Below are positions 6,181 to 11,392 of a DNA stretch of 11,392 bases, piece after piece. Position 1 is the first letter of the stretch, and each line of letters begins with the position of its first letter. The translations under genes were made by a program, and so were the position numbers. The notes beneath the pieces were generated by a model. It worked only from the letters and a program-made list of their open reading frames with translations, was not told the DNA's origin and did no database searches. This DNA comes from Candidatus Levyibacteriota bacterium (GTDB lineage Bacteria; Patescibacteriota; Microgenomatia; Levybacterales; UBA12049): NCBI GenBank assembly GCA_023245515.1, contig JAHFKE010000034.1, positions 1 to 11,392 on the forward strand, written 5' to 3'.

Positions 6181-7269
6181 TCAATCCCCACGTAAGCCAC
6201 CTGAAGACTGATCAGGTGCTATATATTTAACGTTCTCAGATATGAATAGCAGCAAAACCTTGGTATCACTAAATCTCTGCTGACTGTTCATAACAACGAT
6301 AATGAATGTATGACCGTTCACTATACTTGAGGTTACCAGAACTTCACCCGCCGCCTCAGTTGTTCCTGTTTTTATTCCATATACTCCATCCACCCCCAAA
6401 AGCTTGTTCAAATTCTCAAGAATATATTGCCTTGTGTTGTCAACATTACTGATCAATTTGTTTTTTGTTCCAGTTATAGAAACAAGATCTTTATTTTTAA
6501 TTGCGACTGAGGCAAGGCGAGCCATGTCCACAACGGTCGTATAGTCACCGTCATCATTAAGACCAGTCGGATCAGAGAAGTGCGTGTTGTGAAGATGCAG
6601 CGCGCCTGCCTTCTCATTCATTTTAGCTACGAAAGCATCTCTTCCTCCAGGATAATTATCAGCAATCGTCTCTGCAGCATCATTGGCAGAGGGAAGAAGC
6701 ATCGCATAAAGCAAATCCTCAAAATAAAATCTCTCTCCATAATAAATGCCTAAGCGTGATCCCTCGAAGTTAGCAGGCCCCACCGTTAAGACTGAATCTT
6801 TCTTATAATATTCCATCGCAACAAGAGCAGTCATAATCTTTGTCGTGGAGGCCATCGAGAACCGCACGTTGGGATTCTTAGAAAATATGATTACCTGAGA
6901 ATCAGCATCGATGATAATCGACGCTTTTGCTGAAACCTCTGGCATTTGAACAGTTTGAATAAAAGGATAGGGATGCACCTGCGTATTGGAATCTATCGGA
7001 ATCACCATATTGCCCTTAATAGCAGATTCCACTTTGGTATTTATCAAAATTAATGTGGCAAATATCAGAAAGAAAATAAGCGGAATTAAAATAAGTCGTA
7101 AATCGGATTCATATTTTCTAAAGACTGATTGTTTTGGATTTTTTGGAACGTTAGGTGTTAGTAAAACCTTTTCTTGCAAAGTTGGTAGCTTCTTAACGAA
7201 CTTCCTGCTCTTGTTAAGCTTCTTGCTGAGTTGGCTTAATTTTTGTTTCGGTAACTGAGAATCTTTCAT
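6181..7269 (-). CDS. dacA: D-alanyl-D-alanine carboxypeptidase, S11 family, N-terminally anchored
   Basis: Trims the terminal D-Ala from peptidoglycan stem pentapeptides outside the membrane, limiting cross-linking. Seen: 362 residues. All three penicillin-binding motifs are present: S141-T-T-K144 with nucleophile Ser141 (in FSMASTTKIMTA), S194-A-N196, and K300-T-G302. The fold markers FSDPTGLN and GVDGVYGIKTG are intact. Unlike classic DacA, which has a cleaved signal peptide and a C-terminal amphipathic anchor, this protein has a Lys-rich cytoplasmic tail (1-56), a membrane span at about 57-78, and ends soon after the catalytic domain. The start at 7269 is chosen because GGAG lies 7 bases upstream; it puts the first 56 bases inside aspS. 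A longer start at 7314 has no ribosome-binding site. The gene symbol follows the family; substrate specificity is inferred. Confidence 0.9.
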   Translation of the reverse strand: MKDSQLPKQKLSQLSKKLNKSRKFVKKLPTLQEKVLLTPNVPKNPKQSVFRKYESDLRLILIPLIFFLIFATLILINTKVESAIKGNMVIPIDSNTQVHPYPFIQTVQMPEVSAKASIIIDADSQVIIFSKNPNVRFSMASTTKIMTALVAMEYYKKDSVLTVGPANFEGSRLGIYYGERFYFEDLLYAMLLPSANDAAETIADNYPGGRDAFVAKMNEKAGALHLHNTHFSDPTGLNDDGDYTTVVDMARLASVAIKNKDLVSITGTKNKLISNVDNTRQYILENLNKLLGVDGVYGIKTGTTEAAGEVLVTSSIVNGHTFIIVVMNSQQRFSDTKVLLLFISENVKYIAPDQSSGGLRGD

Positions 7270-8602
7270 CAATTCGCTCCATGTCTCGTGGGAAGAGAGA
7301 TGCTTCCCGTACATTTGCTAACTCTAGTAATTTCATTGTAAGTCTTTCAAGTCCAAATGAAAACCCTCCTTCGGGGGGCATACCGTACTTAAACGCCTGC
7401 ATATACATGCCAAAATTGTCGGGATTGACGTCTTTATTCTTCATTGCCGTCACAAGTTGATCATAGTCATTGATACGCCTTGCGCCACTGAGAATCTCTG
7501 AGCCTTTAAACAACAAATCGTACGATAAGCTATACGTGGGATCTCCAGGGTCCGGATAGGTATAAAAGGCGCGTTTTTTAGTCGGATAATGAGTAACTGT
7601 AACAAAGTCAGACTTGTGCTCTTCTTTTGCCCATTCGCAAATTTCTCGTTCATCTTCAGGATTGAGATCCAATTCATTGGAAAGATCACGTCCTGTACGC
7701 TCTGTAACTATTTTCTGCGCATCTCGCATCTTTAATCGAGGAATTTTTGTAGGAATTAATGGCTTCTCAACTCCTAGCCTCTCAAGAATATCCGAATGTT
7801 TTTCGATGACTCCTTTAATCATTGATCTACCCACAAACTCTAATGCATCCAATAATTCCTCAAAGCTTTGAATATAAGCCATCTCGATATCCATCATTGT
7901 GACTTCTGAAAGATGGCGAGTAGTCATAGATGGCTCAGCGCGATAAGCCTTGGTGATAACAAAAACTCTTTCCAAGACACTCACCATAATTTGCTTATAA
8001 AGCTGGGGACTCTGAGTCATGTATGCCTTGTGACCATAATAATCAACTACAAAAACATCAGCTCCTCCCTCTGTGGCACCAGCTGAGATTGTGGGGATAA
8101 ATATTTCAGTACACTGAAGTTCTTTCGCAGCATTACGGAACTCCTCAGCAATTGCCGCTTGGACCTTAAAGATCTTATTAACACTTTCATGGCGAAGCGT
8201 CAGAGACCTATGATCAAGAAGTGTCGGAAGTTCTAGATTGAGCGTCTCTCCTCCCATATCAAACGGCAAGGTCTCAGCCTTAGCTAAAACTTCTACCTTT
8301 AATGCTTCAAGCTCAACCGTCCCGCTCGCAATCTTGGCATTAACCATATGATCAGGGCGCTTGTTTATCTTTCCTTTTATAGAAACAGCATATTCTGGAC
8401 GCAGTTCTGTGGCAATTTTGTGCGCATCTTCTGAAACACGAGGATTGAAAACCACCTGCAAAAGTCCCGAGCGATCACGTAAATCTATAAAAATGAGCTT
8501 CCCATGGTCACGCCGAGCCTGCACCCAGCCTTGAACTAAGACCTCTTCGTCAATCTTTTGTGGTGTATTTGAGGCTAATATTCGCCCTGCATCCTTACTC
8601 AT
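7214..8602 (-). CDS. aspS: Aspartyl-tRNA synthetase, archaeal-type (short form)
   Basis: Charges tRNA-Asp, and possibly tRNA-Asn in a GatCAB pathway. Seen: 462 residues, with an N-terminal OB-fold anticodon domain (VLVQGWVQARRDHGK ... IDLRDRSG) and then a class II core. Motif 2 features include MTQSPQLYKQ, YRAEPSMTTRHLSE and MDIEMAY; motif 3 is PPEGGFSFGLERL, followed by the FPRDMERI ending. Known: bacterial AspRS is about 590 residues with a GAD insertion; that domain is absent, as in archaeal-type enzymes. The residue after GWV is Gln, where asparagine-discriminating archaeal enzymes have Trp (GWVW in Thermococcus), which is compatible with a non-discriminating enzyme. About 16 residues extend beyond the usual FPRDxxR terminus, in the part overlapping dacA. 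The start at 8602 is chosen because the in-frame ATG at 8626 lies in the -10 box. Confidence 0.93.
   Translation of the reverse strand: MSKDAGRILASNTPQKIDEEVLVQGWVQARRDHGKLIFIDLRDRSGLLQVVFNPRVSEDAHKIATELRPEYAVSIKGKINKRPDHMVNAKIASGTVELEALKVEVLAKAETLPFDMGGETLNLELPTLLDHRSLTLRHESVNKIFKVQAAIAEEFRNAAKELQCTEIFIPTISAGATEGGADVFVVDYYGHKAYMTQSPQLYKQIMVSVLERVFVITKAYRAEPSMTTRHLSEVTMMDIEMAYIQSFEELLDALEFVGRSMIKGVIEKHSDILERLGVEKPLIPTKIPRLKMRDAQKIVTERTGRDLSNELDLNPEDEREICEWAKEEHKSDFVTVTHYPTKKRAFYTYPDPGDPTYSLSYDLLFKGSEILSGARRINDYDQLVTAMKNKDVNPDNFGMYMQAFKYGMPPEGGFSFGLERLTMKLLELANVREASLFPRDMERIDERFSVTETKIKPTQQEA
7277..7280 (-). promoter_or_regulatory. Shine-Dalgarno of dacA inside aspS
   Basis: GGAG on the - strand (7280-7277), then seven bases, then the ATG at 7269. 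It decides the dacA start and lies within the aspS coding sequence, so the two genes are expressed from one transcript. It is the clearest ribosome-binding site in the window. Confidence 0.7.
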
Positions 8603-8621
8603 ATGAAAAACAACCTTGCTT

Positions 8622-8650
8622 ATCATACAATGAATCCCTGAACTTGACAA
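8622..8650 (-). promoter_or_regulatory. Promoter of the aspS-dacA operon
   Basis: On the - strand TTGTCA (8650-8645) is 17 bp from TATGAT (8627-8622), a good sigma70 match. Transcription would start near 8615, leaving a leader of about 12-13 bases before the ATG at 8602 with at most an AAGG as ribosome-binding site. A perfect TATAAT on the same strand (8668-8663) lacks a -35 and is a secondary candidate. Confidence 0.6.
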
Positions 8651-8672
8651 TACGGGCAAATTATTATATACT
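8644..8672 (+). promoter_or_regulatory. Promoter of the RelA/SpoT-like gene
   Basis: Perfect -35 TTGACA (8644-8649), a 17-bp spacer, then TATACT (8667-8672). Start expected near 8679, giving a leader of roughly 38 bases. Its -35 box overlaps the oppositely oriented aspS -35 box by five bases. Confidence 0.65.
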
Positions 8673-8682
8673 ATAAGACATT

Positions 8683-8708
8683 AAATCCTCTCCAATAGGA
8701 AGAGATTT
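8683..8708 (+). promoter_or_regulatory. 5' leader hairpin covering the purine-rich stretch
   Basis: AAAT, CTCT and CC (8683-8693, C bulge at 8687) pair with GG, AGAG and ATTT (8698-8708, A bulge at 8700) around an AATA loop. The 3' arm contains the only AGGA/GAGA-rich sequence in the leader, although it is rather far (about 12-16 bases) from the ATG at 8717. It could limit ribosome access or bring a distant site closer; both ideas are inference. Confidence 0.35.
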
Positions 8709-8716
8709 GATGAGAT

Positions 8717-10072
8717 ATGGAAAGACCAATACCAATAAAGGATTTAAACTTGGGTGTTTTTGATCCTAGGACAGGACATGAACAGCTAAGTCATTTTGCT
8801 GTTGATAATGGCCTTATTCCCGTTGATGACTCGCATCTATCAGTAAAGGCACTCGTGCAAGCATCTCGAACAAAACCCCTTGAATACTTCATGAGTGGAG
8901 TAGGTAAAAAAATCCAAGACCGAGCAAATAAGGCAGTGTATGGAGCAATCGAGGAAAAATATGACCTTATGGAAGGTGCCGGAAAAGGTTTCTGGAAGAA
9001 GCAGTGGCATGCAGCAAGATCGCAGGTTCAGTCGTTAGTGCATGAGTACGCACGTGATGACAAAAGTATCTTTGGTTTCCTAAACGAAATAGACATTCAA
9101 CCAACTCCCGCCGAGGTCATCCGTTATATTTCTGAAGAGCCTGATGATCCACGATTGCGATTTGAGACAACCAGACAAGGAGCACTGGCGCTTATTTCCG
9201 CAGAACTGGACACAAAAGCACGAAAAGCAGAAGAACGACTGAAAGAGGCTGACCAATGGCTTGATATTGATGTTTTTAATGATAGAACTCACCGCCCTAA
9301 AATCCAAAGTGTCTGGGCACTCCACGACGACACGACAAATGCGGTGGTCAGGATAGATAGGGCATCTGAAGACCATGCACCTGAAGAGGGCAAGCACTGG
9401 AAAGAGCATGGACAAAGGATGAGATATGCAGGAGACTCGATAGGGTGGGTCACAACGAATGGAAGAGTAAAAGAAGGAGGCATCAATAAAACAGTTAAAA
9501 AGGCACTACAGCGCAAAGGAGAAGCCAGACATTTTGACCCAGACAGCGATGTCCCCGACATGATGGGCATGCAATTCGTGGTCAAAGACGAAGACTTGCA
9601 TGATGGAGAAAAAGTCAGACTTCTTTCACGAAGAATACAGCGATCATTACATAGAAGATTTCCCGATAATAAAAAAGGGCTTCCCACGGTAACATTTACA
9701 GAAAAACCACCTACCGGCAATGAGACACAGTCTGGTAAGTTCCAGGCATATCGCCTCATGGCAAAGTTTTCAGATATGGACACTCCCCTAGAATTAATGT
9801 TCCATGGCATGAAGGATGAACTGACAAATAGATATGAGCTGGGAGAACCTAATGCAGAGACAGGCAAGCCTGATGGCGCAGCATGGGAAATTACTGATGC
9901 CAGCAGATCAATACTTCTTATGGAAAAAGTATACTTCCCGACATATCCACCGGAAGCACCGGACGAAGATAAATTTTACGGCACACCTGATTGGGAAAGA
10001 ACAAGGAGAAGAGTGTTCAAGAGCACGGCAATCAGATTAAGAAATGCCCGTCTTCCCCATGTAGAAAGCTAA
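8717..10072 (+). CDS. Unknown protein with a diverged RelA/SpoT synthetase-like C-terminal domain
   Basis: Not a protein I recognise as a whole. Seen: 451 residues, charged and soluble, no signal peptide or membrane span. The first 200 residues look mainly helical (for example DTKARKAEERLKEADQWL near 165-182). Residues 249-375 can be laid along the (p)ppGpp synthetase core: GRVKEGGINKTVKKALQRKG for the GRxK-x3-SI-x-K region, DMMGMQFVV (281-289) for D-I-x-G-I-R-V with Asp281 at the catalytic Asp, KFQAYR (341-346) for GYxSxH, and LELMFHGMKDE (358-368) for VExQIRT with Glu359 at the catalytic Glu. The GYxSxH block has lost Tyr and His, and the Arg after DxxG is Gln, so activity or substrate may have changed. 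No HD hydrolase or TGS/ACT domain is visible. It is divergent from aspS; its stop overlaps that of recJ by 3 bases. Alternative: another nucleotidyltransferase-fold protein. Confidence 0.5.
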   Translation: MERPIPIKDLNLGVFDPRTGHEQLSHFAVDNGLIPVDDSHLSVKALVQASRTKPLEYFMSGVGKKIQDRANKAVYGAIEEKYDLMEGAGKGFWKKQWHAARSQVQSLVHEYARDDKSIFGFLNEIDIQPTPAEVIRYISEEPDDPRLRFETTRQGALALISAELDTKARKAEERLKEADQWLDIDVFNDRTHRPKIQSVWALHDDTTNAVVRIDRASEDHAPEEGKHWKEHGQRMRYAGDSIGWVTTNGRVKEGGINKTVKKALQRKGEARHFDPDSDVPDMMGMQFVVKDEDLHDGEKVRLLSRRIQRSLHRRFPDNKKGLPTVTFTEKPPTGNETQSGKFQAYRLMAKFSDMDTPLELMFHGMKDELTNRYELGEPNAETGKPDGAAWEITDASRSILLMEKVYFPTYPPEAPDEDKFYGTPDWERTRRRVFKSTAIRLRNARLPHVES

Positions 10073-11392
10073 GACTTACTCACGAAGTGTATGTCTTTTA
10101 GTTTTAACTGCAATTTCGTATTACCATTCCACGTATTTTCATCAATAGCATAAACGACATCGATCTCATCACCCTTTTTAATTTGCATAGCAAGCTCCCC
10201 CATACCAAACCCAATCGCCTCAAAACTTTCCGTCATTCTGGCTTGTCCAGAATCTCTTTCGTTACGGATTCTGGAGTCGCTACCCTCCCCAGAATGACGA
10301 TATGATAGAATTAATTTCAGGTGTTTTCCTTCCGCTCCCAAAGCTTTTAAGCTTTCGATAACAACCTTCTTGGTTACAAAAACTGGCTCAGGATTTCCCA
10401 TACCAAAAGGCGCAAGAGATTGAAGCATATTGTATAAATCTGGTGTTATCAAACTAAGAGGTAATTCACAATCTATTCGTAAAGCTTTAGCCAGCATTGT
10501 GTCTGTAATTGCCTTTTCAGCCCTCTCCTCTAGGAAAGTCTTAAGAGCCGAAAGCTTTTCTGTCTCAACAGTAAATCCTGCTGCCATAGGATGTCCACCA
10601 AGATTAACAAAGTATTCAGAAGCGCTTCGTAAGAATTCAACGATATTAAATCCGCTTACCGAGCGTACAGAAGCCTTACTATACTTCTCTCCAATTGCAA
10701 CGACAATTGAAGGTCTATAAAATTCCTCAACTAACTTACCGGCTACCAAACCAATAACCCCCTGAGGATAACTCCCGTCCGCAACAAACAACAACTTCCT
10801 TGCCTCCAAACCCAGACTCCTAACCCCGGCTTTCGCATGCTCTGTTGCCGCCTTCATAAGAACCTGCCTCTCCCGATTGATCAACTCGAGTTTCTCAGAA
10901 AGAACTTCTGCTCTCTTTGCATCTTTTGTACAAAGCAAACGCAGACTGTCCATCGCACTTTCAATTCTTCCGGCTGCATTCAGCCGAGGAGCAATAACAA
11001 AACCGATATCATAAACGCCATATGCTTCTTTCTCCAGTCTTGCCTGCTTAAATAATGCCAATAAACCATAGCGCCCTGTTTTGGACAACTTCTCTAGTCC
11101 ATATTTCACAATGGCCCTGTTCGCTCCTTGTAATGGCACCATATCTGCCACCGTTCCCAACGCTGCCAATTCCAAATGAGCATCTCCTTCATTTCTCCTC
11201 TCTCCTCTCTCCTCTCTCAACTCTTGCGCCAATAAATATGCTACTCCTGCGCCACACAATTTAGTCGTATGCACTATGGCAAAAGCCTCCGGCTGCAAAG
11301 CACCCACGGTATGATGATCGGTAATGATCACATCAATATTCTTTTTATTAGCAAAGATCACTGCATCATTTGCTACTATCCCATTATCAACA
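10069..11392 (-). CDS. recJ: Single-stranded-DNA exonuclease RecJ, 5' end beyond the window
   Basis: Degrades single-stranded DNA 5' to 3' in recombination and mismatch/base-excision repair. Seen: 440 residues in the window, starting mid-gene with VDNG and continuing to TDHH (24-27), the metal-binding motif of DHH phosphoesterases. ALGTVADMVPL (Asp83) and RLNAAGR (136-142) follow. The DHHA1 part has SYPQGVIGLVAGKL and GGHPMAAGF (about 265-273), and a C-terminal OB-like domain has LAPFGMGNPEP. A GTG at 11361 is not the start: the frame is open to the edge and encodes conserved RecJ sequence upstream of it. The N-terminal metal motif must lie outside. Two oddities: a 23-residue in-frame insertion encoded by a palindromic element (residues 365-387, starting RHSGEG), and a heptamer tandem repeat in the loop after LAQEL. 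The stop overlaps that of the convergent gene by 3 bases. Confidence 0.93.
   Translation of the reverse strand, partial: VDNGIVANDAVIFANKKNIDVIITDHHTVGALQPEAFAIVHTTKLCGAGVAYLLAQELREERGERRNEGDAHLELAALGTVADMVPLQGANRAIVKYGLEKLSKTGRYGLLALFKQARLEKEAYGVYDIGFVIAPRLNAAGRIESAMDSLRLLCTKDAKRAEVLSEKLELINRERQVLMKAATEHAKAGVRSLGLEARKLLFVADGSYPQGVIGLVAGKLVEEFYRPSIVVAIGEKYSKASVRSVSGFNIVEFLRSASEYFVNLGGHPMAAGFTVETEKLSALKTFLEERAEKAITDTMLAKALRIDCELPLSLITPDLYNMLQSLAPFGMGNPEPVFVTKKVVIESLKALGAEGKHLKLILSYRHSGEGSDSRIRNERDSGQARMTESFEAIGFGMGELAMQIKKGDEIDVVYAIDENTWNGNTKLQLKLKDIHFVSKS
10071..10101 (+). terminator. Candidate terminator of the RelA/SpoT-like gene, inside the recJ 3' end
   Basis: Imperfect hairpin: AAGAC-T-TAC (10071-10079) with GTA-T-GTCTT (10089-10097), one T/T mismatch, 9-base loop, followed by TTAGTTTT. 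It begins at the stop codon and lies in the recJ coding strand's complement. The stem has low GC, so this is weak evidence. Confidence 0.28.
10231..10299. repeat. REP-like palindromic element inserted in frame in recJ
   Basis: 69 bp bounded by a perfect 11-bp inverted repeat, CGTCATTCTGG (10231-10241) and CCAGAATGACG (10289-10299). A second perfect 9-bp inverted repeat is nested inside: TCCAGAATC (10246-10254) and GATTCTGGA (10267-10275). ATTCTGG and its complement alternate four times, so more than one hairpin is possible. The length is exactly 23 codons and begins and ends on codon boundaries of recJ. Known: palindromic repeats of the CATTC...GAATG sort occur in many bacterial genomes, and Rickettsia palindromic elements insert in frame in genes. 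Mobility here is inferred, as no second copy lies in the window. Confidence 0.8.
11194..11218. repeat. Heptanucleotide tandem repeat TCTCCTC x3 in recJ
   Basis: Three exact TCTCCTC units (11194-11214) plus TCTC. On the recJ strand the units read GAGGAGA and encode the Arg/Glu-rich loop of REERGERRNEG between LAQEL and LELAALG. Since 7 is not a multiple of 3, gain or loss of one unit would shift the frame of recJ. Confidence 0.7.

Noticed and set aside
6198..6218. 7-bp inverted repeat CACCTGA/TCAGGTG near the end of dacA as a terminator
   Set aside because: It lies inside the dacA coding sequence and no U-run follows on either strand.
9289..9867. 192-residue open frame on the - strand opposite the RelA/SpoT-like gene
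   Set aside because: Ser/Cys/Pro-rich translation typical of an antisense shadow, no ribosome-binding site, and the + strand frame is longer, promoter-led and has coherent motifs.
11359..11361. GTG as the true start of recJ
   Set aside because: The frame stays open to the window edge and encodes VDNGIVANDA, matching conserved RecJ sequence just before DHH.

Overview
The window looks like a compact stretch of a Candidate Phyla Radiation (Patescibacteria) chromosome, perhaps Microgenomates-like. This is inferred from moderately AT-rich DNA, genes that abut or overlap on both strands, an archaeal-size aspartyl-tRNA synthetase beside an S11 peptidoglycan carboxypeptidase, several poorly conserved single-span or surface proteins, and promoters placed so close to start codons that leaderless mRNAs are expected. 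UGA is used as a normal stop (dgkA, PAP2, dacA), so the UGA-Gly recoding of Gracilibacteria/SR1 does not apply. No marker in the window fixes the lineage.

Layout. 62-1962 (+): a membrane-anchored surface protein with alpha/alpha-toroid (prenyltransferase-like) repeats, followed after 8 bases by a DUF6580 membrane protein. 2018-2467 (+): a degenerate Nudix protein behind its own extended -10 promoter. 4933 down to 2461 (-): a coupled operon gltX, PAP2 phosphatase, dgkA, joining glutamyl-tRNA charging to two genes of the lipid-carrier cycle. 5018-6172 (+): a single-span exported protein of unknown function, divergent from gltX across an unusual inverted-repeat promoter region. 8602 down to 6181 (-): aspS overlapping an N-terminally anchored D,D-carboxypeptidase (dacA type). 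8717-10072 (+): a 451-residue unknown whose C-terminal half resembles a diverged RelA/SpoT alarmone-synthetase fold, divergent from aspS through a bidirectional promoter with overlapping -35 boxes. 11392 down to 10069 (-): recJ, cut by the window edge, carrying an in-frame 69-bp palindromic element.

How it fits together: the - strand carries housekeeping genes (tRNA charging, wall and lipid-carrier metabolism, DNA repair) in tight operons. The + strand carries lineage-specific genes, mostly in divergent or convergent arrangement with them. All three convergent junctions have almost no spacer (7-bp overlap, 8-bp gap, 3-bp overlap). Genes at the head of transcription units tend to have a -10 box about 6-7 bases before the start codon, whereas internal genes use stop/start coupling or, for dacA, a clear GGAG Shine-Dalgarno.

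Most worth following: the RelA/SpoT-like protein sharing a promoter with aspS, the palindromic repeat spliced in frame into recJ, and the symmetric AGGGTCAT/TTGAGT promoter region between gltX and the exported protein. There is no gene-free stretch longer than 300 bases, and I saw no tRNA, rRNA, CRISPR array or transposase.
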